Shown here one piece after another: positions 16,028 to 24,641 of a DNA stretch of 64,000 nucleotides. Position numbers and translations under genes: made by a program. The notes below the pieces were generated by a model. That model had not been told where the DNA came from and searched no databases. It saw only the letters and a list, made by a program, of their open reading frames with translations. The stretch spans positions 186,001-250,000 of the forward strand of contig NZ_KB905371.1 in the NCBI RefSeq assembly GCF_000378985.1, read 5' to 3'. This stretch comes from Ensifer sp. BR816 (lineage in GTDB: Bacteria > Pseudomonadota > Alphaproteobacteria > Rhizobiales > Rhizobiaceae). Position 1 is the first letter of the stretch, and each line of letters opens with the position of its first letter.

Positions 16028-16705
16028 GTGATCTTGCCTGAAGAATTCAAACGGACTGCGGTTGTAGCAGTGGATCTACAAAACGACTGTATCGAGCCAG
16101 ACGGAGCTTGGCCGATCTACAATCGCGACGAGCTGCTTCGGGGGGCCAAAATCGTCCTCGACGCGAGCCGCGCAGCAGGCTTGCCGATAATCTACACTCA
16201 GCACTGGCTCGATCCTAGGGGGGTAGATGCTCTTCACCTTGATCTTCGAAGCGACGGTCGCCCGAAACACGGCATTGCCGACACTCCCGCCGCAGAGATT
16301 CACATAAACCTGAAGCCGGAGGCGCAAGATCTACTCGTGCGAAAGCAGCGATTCAGCGCCTTCTACAATACGAATCTGGAACTTCTGTTGCGCCGACTCG
16401 ATGTCGACCATCTGATCATGTTCGGTGCCTGGACCGAGGCTTGTTTCGAGACCACGGTTTGGGACGCCATTTGGCGCGACTACCGCATTACCATCGTCAA
16501 GGATGCGTGCGGCACCTTGACCGAACTCATGCACATGACCGCGATCCTTGACTTGGCCAATTGGCTCTACGCGGGCTCGGTCATCACTTCAGACAATCTC
16601 AAAAAAGCGCTGGAGGGCGCACCCCATAAGGCCTGGCGTTTTGAGACGCCGAGCGCATTTGCATACACGCTGGATAACGTGAGGGCTCTCTACAACTCGC
16701 TTTGA
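16028..16705 (+). CDS. Isochorismatase-like cysteine hydrolase
   Basis: A 225-residue cysteine hydrolase. The family's Asp-Lys-Cys triad is visible: VVAVDLQNDC (Asp, near residue 18), LLVRKQRFSAFYNT (Lys, near 105) and GAWTEACFETTVWDA (Cys, near 140, with the cis-peptide motif before it). These enzymes hydrolyse amide or similar bonds in small molecules (nicotinamidase, N-carbamoylsarcosine amidase, biuret hydrolase). The GTG start at 16028 follows AAAGGAGA. It is the first gene of a probable operon with the ABC transporter 28 bp downstream, so its substrate is likely what the transporter imports. Substrate not identifiable from sequence. Confidence 0.85.
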   Translation: MILPEEFKRTAVVAVDLQNDCIEPDGAWPIYNRDELLRGAKIVLDASRAAGLPIIYTQHWLDPRGVDALHLDLRSDGRPKHGIADTPAAEIHINLKPEAQDLLVRKQRFSAFYNTNLELLLRRLDVDHLIMFGAWTEACFETTVWDAIWRDYRITIVKDACGTLTELMHMTAILDLANWLYAGSVITSDNLKKALEGAPHKAWRFETPSAFAYTLDNVRALYNSL

Positions 16706-16733
16706 AATTTCAAAACAGAAAAAGGGGGAAGCA

Positions 16734-17780
16734 ATGCAACGCCGAACATTTATCCAAGCCACTGCAACTTTTACGTTCGGTGCCGTCGCGGCTGGCTCGC
16801 TACCTGCCTTCGGGGGCGAGGAGTTGCGGCTTCTTACTTGGGAGGGTTATGCGGAAAACGCGTGGGTGAAGAACTTTGAGGCCGAGCATGGAGTTCGGTT
16901 GTCGAAGACCTATGTGGGATCTAACGACGAATACATGGCCAAGCTGGCGGCAGGCGGCGGCGATTATGACCTAGTGGTAATCGTTAGTTCCCTCGCTCGA
17001 CGAGCGATCGACGCCGGATTCGTGGAGCCTCTTGACCTGAGCCAAATCCCCAACTTTGAAAACATTTTCCCGCGCGTGAAAAATGTTCCCTTCATTGCTA
17101 AGGATGGCCAAATTTACGCGGCGCCCACCTTTCTTTTCGTTAGCCCGGTTACGGTGAATGCAAAAGCGCTACCGGAGGGAAACGACTTCGGAGTTCTTTT
17201 CGACCGGAAGAATGCTGGAAGGATCGCGATGTGGGACGATGTCTCCACTCTCGGAGACGTTGCAAACTGGATGGGAATCGACGACATCTGGAACATGACC
17301 GACGATCAACTGGCAGCCGTCCGGGCCAAGCTCGTCGAACAGAAGCCGCTTGTCCGCACTTACTGGTCGCAGCAAGGCGAAGCTATGGACCTGTTTGCCA
17401 ACAACGAAGTCATAGCTGCCAATTCCTCGTCCTACATCACCAAAATCTTGAAGGAGAGAGGCGTTCCTGTTCGCGAATTTCTGGGCAAACCACCGCTAGG
17501 CGGCATTGATTCACATTTCGTGGTGAAGGGCAGCCCCAATCGAGAGTTGGCTCACCGCTTCATCAATCACATTCTCAGCGCGGAATCGCAGGGCAGCATC
17601 GCCGACGTGACTGGCTACATGCCCACGAATCCCGCTTCGAAAGCCCACATGCGGCCGGAGACATGGACTGAGCTCGGCCTGGACGACATAAGTCGAGAGA
17701 TCGACTCCATGAAGTTTTGGGATGATATTCCGAGGCGCGCCCGCTACATTGAGGTGCTGAACGAAGTGAAGGCAGCGTGA
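16734..17780 (+). CDS. Periplasmic substrate-binding protein, spermidine/putrescine (PotD) type
   Basis: A 348-residue extracellular solute-binding protein. The N-terminus MQRRTFIQATATFTFGAVAA looks like a twin-arginine or Sec signal with a cleavage region near residue 25. The mature part has LLTWEGYAENAWVKNFEAEH, typical of PotD/PotF-like proteins, and DYDLVVIVSSLARRAIDAG. RBS AAAGGGGGAAGC precedes the ATG. It delivers the ligand to the two permeases encoded downstream. The family covers polyamines, but many rhizobial members bind other cationic or amide compounds. Because the hydrolase precedes it, I would not assign putrescine specifically. The gap to the ATPase gene is only 3 bp. Confidence 0.88.
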   Translation: MQRRTFIQATATFTFGAVAAGSLPAFGGEELRLLTWEGYAENAWVKNFEAEHGVRLSKTYVGSNDEYMAKLAAGGGDYDLVVIVSSLARRAIDAGFVEPLDLSQIPNFENIFPRVKNVPFIAKDGQIYAAPTFLFVSPVTVNAKALPEGNDFGVLFDRKNAGRIAMWDDVSTLGDVANWMGIDDIWNMTDDQLAAVRAKLVEQKPLVRTYWSQQGEAMDLFANNEVIAANSSSYITKILKERGVPVREFLGKPPLGGIDSHFVVKGSPNRELAHRFINHILSAESQGSIADVTGYMPTNPASKAHMRPETWTELGLDDISREIDSMKFWDDIPRRARYIEVLNEVKAA

Positions 17781-17783
17781 CGC

Positions 17784-18863
17784 ATGGGATCGACTGCGCT
17801 GCTGAAAAGCTCAGTTAGAGAAGGAGACGCCATTGTTTCCTTCGATCGTGTCGAGAAGCGCTTCGGTGAGTTCGTAGCGATCGAAGACCTTTCTCTCGAC
17901 GTTCGCAGGGGTGAATTCCTAACCCTGTTAGGCCCTTCGGGTTGTGGCAAGACAACAACCCTGCGGCTGATTAACGGCTTTGAGCTTCCGACACGAGGGA
18001 CGGTCGCGATCGATGGCCAGGCAGTCAGCGATCTGCCGCCCTTCAAGCGCTGCGTGAACACCGTTTTCCAGAGCTACGCCTTGTTCCCTCATTTGACAGT
18101 CGAGGAAAACGTTGCTTACGGGCTGGTGATCAAACGCCTGCCCAGACGTGACGTCGAAAGCCGCGTGCGAGACATGCTCGAGCGGGTTCGATTGAGTGAC
18201 AAGGCCAAGCGTCGGCCGCGGGATCTGAGCGGCGGTCAAATGCAGCGTGTGGCGCTTGCGCGCGCCTTGGTAAACGAACCAGCGGTGCTGCTGTTGGACG
18301 AACCGCTCGGCGCGCTCGATGCAAAGTTGAGGCGTTCGATGCAATTCGAGCTCCGACGCATGCATCAGGATCTCAAGCTGACCATAGTGTGCGTCACCCA
18401 TGACCAAGAAGAAGCTCTTACTATGAGCGACAGGATCGCCATCATGAACAGCGGCGAATTGATCCAACTGGGGACGCCGCGTGAGGTATTCGAACGCCCC
18501 ACTTGTCGGTTCGTTGCCGACTTCATTGGCGGCTGCAATTTTCTCGCTGGGTCTGTCGATGGTGCGGGCGTGGTCAAGCTCACGGATGGCATAGCGATCA
18601 AGGACGGGGATAGTGGTCCTCCCCGGAAGGTGACCATTGCAGTGCGACCCCAGAACATCAGTCTTGTCTCGCCCGAGGCAACCCCTTTCACAGCCATTGT
18701 CCGCGATGTGGCGTACCTTGGCACCATGCAGCGGGTGGCGCTTGAGCGCGGCGAGGTTAGCTTGCATGCTGATTGCCCCGAGAATTACGCAGATATCCGA
18801 CCGGGAGGCTTGGTCGGCCTCAAGTTCGACCCGGAACATATCGCTTTGTTCGAGGAGGGCTGA
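17784..18863 (+). CDS. ABC transporter ATPase, PotA type
   Basis: A 359-residue nucleotide-binding subunit. Walker A GPSGCGKTTTLR (near residue 50), Q-loop VFQSYALFPH, signature DLSGGQMQRVALARAL, Walker B VLLLDEPLGALDAKL and the switch His in VCVTHDQEEAL are all intact. The last ~90 residues form a TOBE-type domain (VTIAVRPQNISL), as usual for polyamine-type importers. It powers the transporter formed with the next two gene products, on the cytoplasmic side. The start at 17784 lies 3 bp after the binding-protein stop. Confidence 0.93.
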   Translation: MGSTALLKSSVREGDAIVSFDRVEKRFGEFVAIEDLSLDVRRGEFLTLLGPSGCGKTTTLRLINGFELPTRGTVAIDGQAVSDLPPFKRCVNTVFQSYALFPHLTVEENVAYGLVIKRLPRRDVESRVRDMLERVRLSDKAKRRPRDLSGGQMQRVALARALVNEPAVLLLDEPLGALDAKLRRSMQFELRRMHQDLKLTIVCVTHDQEEALTMSDRIAIMNSGELIQLGTPREVFERPTCRFVADFIGGCNFLAGSVDGAGVVKLTDGIAIKDGDSGPPRKVTIAVRPQNISLVSPEATPFTAIVRDVAYLGTMQRVALERGEVSLHADCPENYADIRPGGLVGLKFDPEHIALFEEG

Positions 18864-18867
18864 CTCT

Positions 18868-19761
18868 GTGGCAGTGCAGGAAGGTCTCACCGCTCCCAGC
18901 AGTCCCGAGAGGACTCGATTGTGGAGTCAAACCGGAATTCTCGTCCTGTTTTTAGGACCGGCAGCAGCCTACGCGCTCATCTTCTTGATACTGCCATACG
19001 CGAGCGTTTTCCGCTTCAGCGTCTGGGCGGTCGAAAACTATGGGATACACCAAGAGCTGACCGCGGCAAATTACTTGCGAATAGCGGAAAATCCTCTCTA
19101 TCGCGCGGCGATTCGCAACTCCCTCCTAGTGGCTGGTATCGTGACCACGGCATCCGTGGTCATCGGCTACGCCTTGGCGGTCTACATTGCATTCTTCTCC
19201 GGCCGCGGCCAATCAGCCCTGTTCTTTCTTCTGGTCATCCCGCTCTGGACAAGCTTTCTTCTCCGGGCCTTCATCTGGCGTATGATCCTTGGCCGCCAAG
19301 GGATTCTGAACAGCGCGCTTCTGTGGGTTGGAGTCGTCGACAAGCCGATAGACGTCCTGCTCTTCAACATGTTCAGCGTTTGTCTGACGCTGACGTACGT
19401 GTTCATCCCCTTCGTCGCGCTCCCGGTCTACGCCGCTCTTGAGAAAATCCCAAAAGACCTAATTGAGGCGAGCATGGATTTGGGCGGAAGCGCATGGGTC
19501 ACGTTCCGACGGATCATAATCCCACTTAGTCTCCCAGGCGTGGTCACGGGTGCCATTTTCACCTTCTGTTTAAGCTTCGGCGACTTCGTAACTCCAACCC
19601 TGCTCGGCGGTCCGGACGTTCTCATGGTAAGCAGCGTCATCATAAATCAGTTCGGCGCCTCCTTTGACTGGCCCATGGGAAGCGCACTGGCCGTCATCGT
19701 GATCGTTATCGTGGCGACAGGAGTGGCGCTTGCCACTCAACTGGAGCGACGCAATGGGTGA
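18868..19761 (+). CDS. ABC transporter permease, PotB type
   Basis: An inner-membrane permease of about 297 residues with roughly six hydrophobic segments (the first at ILVLFLGPAAAYALIFLILP). The EAA loop that docks on the ATPase is visible as LIEASMDLGGSAWVTFRRII. A longer ORF exists upstream but lies in the ATPase gene. The GTG at 18868, four bases after the ATPase stop, fits the family length. It overlaps the next permease start by 8 bp. Confidence 0.9.
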   Translation: MAVQEGLTAPSSPERTRLWSQTGILVLFLGPAAAYALIFLILPYASVFRFSVWAVENYGIHQELTAANYLRIAENPLYRAAIRNSLLVAGIVTTASVVIGYALAVYIAFFSGRGQSALFFLLVIPLWTSFLLRAFIWRMILGRQGILNSALLWVGVVDKPIDVLLFNMFSVCLTLTYVFIPFVALPVYAALEKIPKDLIEASMDLGGSAWVTFRRIIIPLSLPGVVTGAIFTFCLSFGDFVTPTLLGGPDVLMVSSVIINQFGASFDWPMGSALAVIVIVIVATGVALATQLERRNG

Positions 19762-20554
19762 AGCAATGAGACGCTGGGGGGGAGGACTTGGGACTCTGTT
19801 TCGAATCCTGGGCATAACCTCGTTGTTATTCCTGTACCTGCCCATTGTGGTCCTTATTCTCTTTTCCTTCAGTGCCGGGCGGACGTTCACCTTTCCAATC
19901 ATAGGATACACGACCCACTGGTATGCTGCTCTCGCTGAGAACAGCGATCTACTGCGCTCCCTCAAGAACAGCTTTCTTGTGGCTGCTGGGGTTGTTCCGC
20001 TGACGCTGCTTCTTGGCATTCCCGCCGCGTATGCGTTAAGCCGAATTCCTTTTCGCGGCAGAGGAGTCCTGGAGCACGTATTCATGCTGCCCCTCATGAT
20101 CCCGGGTCTGATCACAGGACTTTCGATCCTACTCCTATTGAAGGAATTCAATCTGGGGCTTTCCCTCTTTTCGGTGGTGCTGGGACATACCGTGGCCTGC
20201 CTGCCGGTGGTGATGGCGCAGGTAACTGCTCGCCTGCGCACACTGGATCCGCGCCTAGAGGAAGCAAGTCAGGACCTAGGCGCTGGAACTATCGAGACCT
20301 TTCTTCGCGTCGTGCTACCGAACCTGACAACCGCCATTGTTGGCAGTGCGCTGCTTGTATTCATCCTGAGCTTCGACGAGATCGCTATCACATTCATGCT
20401 CACAGGCACCGAGAACACCTTGCCGATGTACATTTGGGCCAGCTTGCGGCGCGGGGTCAGCCCCGAACTCTGCGCGATCGCTGCACTGATGGTTGCGGTG
20501 TCAATCTGCTTGGTATTCACGGGGCTGCGGTTTTCCAAGTCAGGAGCAGAATAG
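19754..20554 (+). CDS. ABC transporter permease, PotC type
   Basis: The second permease, about 266 residues, with six likely membrane segments (SLLFLYLPIVVLILFSFSAG first) and an EAA loop RLEEASQDLGAGTIETFLRV. The ATG at 19754 overlaps the end of the PotB-like gene, so the two permeases are probably translated together in equal amounts. Last gene of the operon. No strong terminator hairpin follows before the IS110 debris at 20585. Confidence 0.9.
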   Translation: MGEAMRRWGGGLGTLFRILGITSLLFLYLPIVVLILFSFSAGRTFTFPIIGYTTHWYAALAENSDLLRSLKNSFLVAAGVVPLTLLLGIPAAYALSRIPFRGRGVLEHVFMLPLMIPGLITGLSILLLLKEFNLGLSLFSVVLGHTVACLPVVMAQVTARLRTLDPRLEEASQDLGAGTIETFLRVVLPNLTTAIVGSALLVFILSFDEIAITFMLTGTENTLPMYIWASLRRGVSPELCAIAALMVAVSICLVFTGLRFSKSGAE

Positions 20555-20584
20555 CGGTCTTTCAGTCCGGGATAAAAGATTGAG

Positions 20585-20945
20585 ATGCTTGCGACTACCG
20601 GACTATCGGCTGTTGCGCGGATCTCGTCGCCAAAGTCGCGATCGCTGCATCGCCCAGGCGTTGGTATTCGGCGAAGTTGCCCCCGGGGTTCGAAGCATGC
20701 TCACTCCAGCGACACCTTGGCGGGTGACGATCCCGAACTCGGCAAGATGTCCCCGCAAAGCGTCGATCAGCATAGTCCACTGACGGATCAGTAGCTCCCG
20801 GACCCGATGTAGCATGAGAACACTCTGCTGCTCCTCGCTCTTGATCGGACGAAACGCATCGTGGGTCGGCTCACCCCCTCGTAGAAGGCCTCAGCGCAGG
20901 TGGCGTCATTCTTCTGCCGCTTTGCATACGGCTTCCGTAATGGGC
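20585..20945 (-). pseudogene. IS110-family transposase remnant
   Basis: On the minus strand, PYAKRQKNDATCAEA, then FRPIKSEEQQSVLMLHRVRE, then LLIRQWTMLIDALRGHLAEF and GIVTRQG follow in the order found in IS110 transposases (the DEDD-type N-terminal domain). They lie in more than one frame and both ends of the gene are missing, so this is a dead fragment. Confidence 0.8.
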
Positions 20946-21197
20946 GCCTCCCGGTTAATCCCCGATTGTCTCGCCTCCGGTTTCTTCCTTACGTCCGTGG
21001 TTAGCCGATCAGCCGCCACTTGATGTGGCTAGAGGAGTGGAGGAGCCCATCTCCACAGCGTAGTCGAACCACATCCGTACGTACGGCTTACCCCATCCAC
21101 GGTCCCGACGACGGGCCTCGGGTAGCAGCAACACCGCGCTACGAAGCTTGTCATGCCGATTCCGATGAAGCCGCCCCTTTGTTCCGAGATTGCGGGT
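20946..21197. other. Unassigned stretch between IS110 and IS21 debris
   Basis: About 250 bp containing GTACGTACGG near 21080 and a deleted copy of the IS21 end (TTCCGAGAT..TGCG..GGTTTC, about 21183-21200). No coding sequence recognised on either strand. Confidence 0.4.
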
Positions 21198-21249
21198 TTC
21201 GGCAAAGTCCGGACAGGATTACCGGAAATCCTGTCCGGACTTTGCCGAA
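21198..21249. repeat. Perfect 23-bp inverted repeat with 6-nt loop at IS21 edge
   Basis: TTCGGCAAAGTCCGGACAGG with ATT (21198-21220) is repeated exactly in inverted orientation at 21227-21249 around ACCGGA. It straddles the outer end of the IS21 element. It could be a stable hairpin or terminator-like block, or a scar from head-to-head IS ends. Confidence 0.85.
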
Positions 21250-21354
21250 GCAGGCATTCCGAGATGATTGCGCCCCCGGTTTCCGGGATGATCTCGCCCC
21301 CTGTTTAGTGGGGTCTGCAGGCGATGATTGTTGTCAGTTCATTCAGGCGAGGTG

Positions 21355-21981
21355 TCAAGCTTTGCGCGGTAGATTTCGGCGCAGACTATCGCCGCTCAAT
21401 TTGATGCGGTGGGCATTGTGGACCAACCTGTCGAGTATGGCATCGGCATAGGTTGGGTCGCCAATGACGCCGTGCCATGCGGACCCGGGAAGTTGGCTGG
21501 TAATGATCGTTGATCTGCGTCCATAGCGGTCTTCGAGGATTTCCAGCAGGTCGTGGCGGGCCTGTTCGTTGAGCGGCTCGAGCCCCCAATCATCCAGTAT
21601 CAGGAGCTGAACATGGCCTAAGGTCCGTTGCAGCCGGGCATACCTGCCGTCACCGCGCGCGAGCGCAAGCTGGGCAAACAGCCTTGGGACACGCTGATAG
21701 AGAACTGAGCGATCGTCTCGGCAAGCCTTGTGGCCGAGAGCGCAAGCCAACCAACTCTTTCCGACACCCGAGGGGCCGCAAATGGCCAGATTGTCATGGG
21801 CGTTGATCCAGTCGCCACCGAGCAGCTTCATGAAGAGAGCACGGTCGAGGCCGCGATAGTCGACATCTTCTGGGGTGGCCTGGTGGCGAAGCTTGGCAAA
21901 CCTGAGGCGTGCCGCAAGCTTCCGATCGTAACGGGAGCTCCATTCCCGTTCGAGCAGCAGTCCGAACCATTCGGCGTGCGA
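21355..21981 (-). pseudogene. istB: istB, downstream part (IS21 helper ATPase)
   Basis: This is the larger part of the IstB ATPase: AEWFGLLLEREW, AICGPSGVGKSWLACALGHK (Walker A), VQLLILDDWGLEPL (Walker B), RYGRRSTIITSQLP and the end LRRNLPRKA. IstB assists IstA by choosing and bending the target. The N-terminal 34 codons lie at 23722-23823, separated by an insertion at codon 34-36. Removing 21982-23721 (element plus one copy of TGCGA) restores an unbroken frame through ...EHLSHAEW.... The gene is otherwise intact, so the insertion is probably recent. Confidence 0.92.
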
Positions 21982-22092
21982 TGTCGGGCGAAATGAAAAA
22001 CTGACCCCGCATTGCCTCAAACAAAATGTTACCGATAGTGCTGATGCTCCGACCGGGATGGCCATGGCTCGCTGTCCCGATTCGGAGGATGG

Positions 22093-23679
22093 ATGGCGAG
22101 GCGCATCAGTATGGCGACACGATCGGAACTTGTAGAAGCAATTGTTGACCGATATCGAAGGGCGCGTCGCGACGACAAGGGCCGGGTCCTGGATGAGTTT
22201 GTGGCGGTAACCGGCTATCATCGCAAGCACGCGATCCGCGTTTTGAATCGTCGTGAGATGAAGCCATCTTCGGGTAAGGGTCGTCATCTTCTTCGCTATG
22301 AGAATGACGTGCGTGAGGCACTCATTGTGTTGTGGGAAGCCTCGGAACGGCTGTGCTCCAAACGCCTCAAGCCCTTGATACCTGTCTTGTTGCCCGCGCT
22401 CGAGCGTCACGGCCAGCTGGCTCTGAACGACGTGCTCCGCTCCAAGCTGATGACGGTGAGCCCGGCAACGATCGATCGGCTTCTAACAGAAGTCCGCTTG
22501 GTAGCTCGTGGCGGTCAGCGCCGACGGACAGGAATGAGCTCTGCAGTGCGCCGCTCGGTTCCGGTGCGCACCTTCGGAGATTGGGATGATCCGTTGCCCG
22601 GCTTCGTCGAGGTCGATTTTGTAGCGCATTCCGGCACGTCTTCCTCGGGAAGCTTTGTGCAGACGATGGTGTTGACCGATATCGCCACCGGCTGGACCGA
22701 ATGCATTCCGGTCCGAACGCGCGACAGTGGCAATGTGATCATGGCGATCAAACTGGCGCGCTCGCGGTTTCCCTTTCCGCTAAGGGGTGTCGACTTCGAC
22801 AACGACAGCGCCTTCATGAACGCGTTGGTGGTCTCCTGGTGCCGCAGCGAGGATCTGGAAGTGACACGCTCTCGCGCTTACCGAAAGAATGATCAAGCAC
22901 ATGTCGAGCAAAAGAACGGCGCCATCGTGCGTCGCCTGGTTGGATATGGCCGGTTTGTAGGCGCGGATGCGACGGCGGCTCTTGAGCGACTTTACGAGGT
23001 AGTGCGACTTAACGTCAACCTGTTCCAGCCTTCATTCAAGCTGCAAGAGAAAACGCGCATCGGTGCCCGAGTGATCAAGCGTTATCATCCGCCCGTGCCA
23101 CCGGCAGCTCGTGTCCTTGCACATCCCGCTGTGACCGAGGCCGATAAGGAGCGGCTACGGACCTTGCTGGCAACAGCCGATCCCGTGCTTTTGTTTGCCG
23201 GCGTTCGCGCTGCGCAGGAAGAGCTTGGAAAACGGGTCGATCGGCGTGGCCTGAATGCGAGGGTTGACGAGCCACTGGTTATCGATCTCCGGAGCTTTGC
23301 TGCGAACTTGAAAACAGCCTGGAAGAACGGCGAGACCCGAGCAACACATCGACGACCGTATCGGCGGACCAAACCCTGGCCGAAGAGGCCCAGCATGTAC
23401 GAGCCATACGAGACGCTTATCAAGGATTGGTTGAAGGAAGACCCAACGCTTTCGGCAGCGGCCGTGCTACAGCGCCTGACAGAGATCGCTCCAGCTCGCT
23501 TCAAAGAAAAGAACATTAGAATGGTGCAACGGCTCGTAAAGACCTGGCGCATGGAAATGGCCGGGCTGATCATCCTGGATGGAGATTGGATCAAGCGTGT
23601 GCCCGTATCAACTGCCGCCGCGGCGGCAGCTGATACGGGCATCTCGGCGTTCGCTGCGCTCGGTAACATTCCTCGGTGA
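22093..23679 (+). CDS. Integrase-core (rve) DDE transposase, 528 aa
   Basis: The only gene of the element inserted in istB. The N-terminal region carries FVAVTGYHRKHAIRVLNRRE, a helix-turn-helix. The catalytic core shows FVEVDFVAHSG (first Asp), GVDFDNDSAFMNALV (second Asp) and KNDQAHVEQKNGAIVRR (Glu), the D-D-E layout of retroviral-type integrases. The C-terminal ~130 residues include a second likely DNA-binding region (TLSAAAVLQRLTEI). At 528 residues it is longer than typical IS481 transposases. A start at 22111 (second ATG) is possible. The last 30 codons contain an Ala-rich stretch (STAAAAAADTG) encoded by a 40-bp palindrome. Confidence 0.88.
   Translation: MARRISMATRSELVEAIVDRYRRARRDDKGRVLDEFVAVTGYHRKHAIRVLNRREMKPSSGKGRHLLRYENDVREALIVLWEASERLCSKRLKPLIPVLLPALERHGQLALNDVLRSKLMTVSPATIDRLLTEVRLVARGGQRRRTGMSSAVRRSVPVRTFGDWDDPLPGFVEVDFVAHSGTSSSGSFVQTMVLTDIATGWTECIPVRTRDSGNVIMAIKLARSRFPFPLRGVDFDNDSAFMNALVVSWCRSEDLEVTRSRAYRKNDQAHVEQKNGAIVRRLVGYGRFVGADATAALERLYEVVRLNVNLFQPSFKLQEKTRIGARVIKRYHPPVPPAARVLAHPAVTEADKERLRTLLATADPVLLFAGVRAAQEELGKRVDRRGLNARVDEPLVIDLRSFAANLKTAWKNGETRATHRRPYRRTKPWPKRPSMYEPYETLIKDWLKEDPTLSAAAVLQRLTEIAPARFKEKNIRMVQRLVKTWRMEMAGLIILDGDWIKRVPVSTAAAAAADTGISAFAALGNIPR
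23601..23640. repeat. 40-bp near-perfect palindrome in the transposase 3' end
   Basis: The 20-base halves, GCCCGTATCAACTGCCGCCG and CGGCGGCAGCTGATACGGGC, are reverse complements except for one pair (positions 23611 and 23630). It is coding sequence and could also act as a strong hairpin that blocks read-through transcription into the element or protects the mRNA end. Confidence 0.9.
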
Positions 23680-23721
23680 GGCAATAGGAGGGGTCAATTC
23701 CTCGATTCGCTTGACATGCGA

Positions 23722-23823
23722 GAGATGTTCGGCTTCGCCGTTGGCAACAAGTTCGCCAAAGGCCTTTGCCATGCCGGCCAGGCCCATGGCATTCAATTTA
23801 TCCAGTGTTGGATGAGCAAGCAT
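23722..23823 (-). pseudogene. istB: istB, first 34 codons
   Basis: Starts MLAHPTLDKLNAMGLAGMAK and runs to GEAEHLS, the standard IstB N-terminus, with AAGGAGAACG just upstream of the ATG as RBS. It is cut by the 1.7-kb element and continues at 21981. It begins 12 bp after the istA stop, as usual in IS21. Confidence 0.92.
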
Positions 23824-23835
23824 CTTTCGTTCTCC

Positions 23836-24430
23836 TTAGTGGTAATAGCGAGGTCCGCGGATGTTGGCGTGATGGATCGGTTCATGCGACGCCGCTCCAT
23901 TTGAGGCAGCCGTCCGGTCAAGGTGATTGTCGAGGATGGATCGCACCGAGCCATAGGTCCGTGCGCCAATCTCCAACGCACGGCCGCCTCCAACGCACGG
24001 CCGCAAGCGGCATTGACCCTGTCGCGGCCGAAGCTCTTGTTGAGGCGGATGATGCCGAGGCAAGCTCGAAAGCCCTGCTCGGGATGAGGCCTGTCGGCAA
24101 GAATGCGCTCGCACAACAGCGCAACATCCGGCCCCATCGCAGAGGCTTCGCGTTGAATCCGTTCAATCGTCCAGTCGGCAAAGCGGCGATGCGCAGAGGG
24201 CATATGATCGGGGATCGTCGTGTGCTTGCCGTTGCTGCTGGAGCGCCGGTGAGCGGCAATTCGCTCGCCCTTGTGGAAGATCTCGATCGTATTGGCGGTG
24301 ATACGAGCCTCGACCTGCTCGCGGGCAAAGCGATAGCGAACGGAATAATAGTGCCGCTCGATCTCGACGTGATAATCCAGCCAGGCGCGCCGTCTGCGCC
24401 AATCGGTCGAAATACAGACCTGAAAGGCCG
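23836..24430 (-). pseudogene. istA: istA, C-terminal part with 17-bp duplication
   Basis: The IstA transposase C-terminus: WLDYHVEIERHYYSVRYRFA, TIEIFHKGERIAAHRR, HTTIPDHMPSAHRRFADWTI, PHPEQGFRACLGIIRL, then in another frame ALEIGARTYGSVRSILDN and HANIRGPRYYH at the stop. The frame change is explained by an exact tandem duplication of 17 bp (23971-23987 and 23988-24004). Upstream of about 24430 the frame degenerates and the DDE core is missing. The other part of istA is at 29230-29869. Confidence 0.85.
23971..24004. repeat. 17-bp tandem duplication inside istA
   Basis: CTCCAACGCACGGCCGC occurs twice in direct succession. One copy shifts the istA frame by 17 bases. Deleting either copy restores the usual IstA sequence through this region. 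Confidence 0.93.
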
Positions 24431-24641
24431 GACCGCAAACCGTGGAAAATATCCTGGCCAAAACAATGTCGGACGCGCGGCCCGCGAAGCAGACCGGCCC
24501 CTACGGCGCGTTGGGAAGCGCGGCGCCGGACTGCTTCGCTCCGTCGGGGGCAATCTTCCGCCGTCCACAGCGATATCATCGACACCAGCTTGACCGGGAT
24601 AAGTTCGTAGTCACATTTACCTTCAACGATCCGCGCCTCAC

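Larger units (their letters stand above)
21982..23716 (+). mobile_element. 1.7-kb DDE insertion sequence inside istB, 5-bp target duplication
   Basis: The ends are inverted repeats starting TGTCGGGCGAAATGAAAAAC on the left and, read inward from 23716, TGTCAAGCGAATCGAGGAAT on the right, followed on both sides by TGACCCC. The 5-bp TGCGA at 21977-21981 is repeated exactly at 23717-23721. Both boundaries are therefore defined to the base. One transposase gene lies inside. The TGT end and 5-bp duplication fit IS481 or IS1202-like groups. I do not assign the family firmly. Confidence 0.93.

Noticed and set aside
16734..20554. Naming the transporter genes potDABC for putrescine/spermidine
   Set aside because: Family placement is clear but ligand is not. 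The linked hydrolase argues for another substrate, so symbols were left empty.
20946..21197. Group II intron 3' end near GTACGTACGG
   Set aside because: The surrounding sequence lacks the conserved domain V and the boundary motif, and no intron-encoded protein is nearby.
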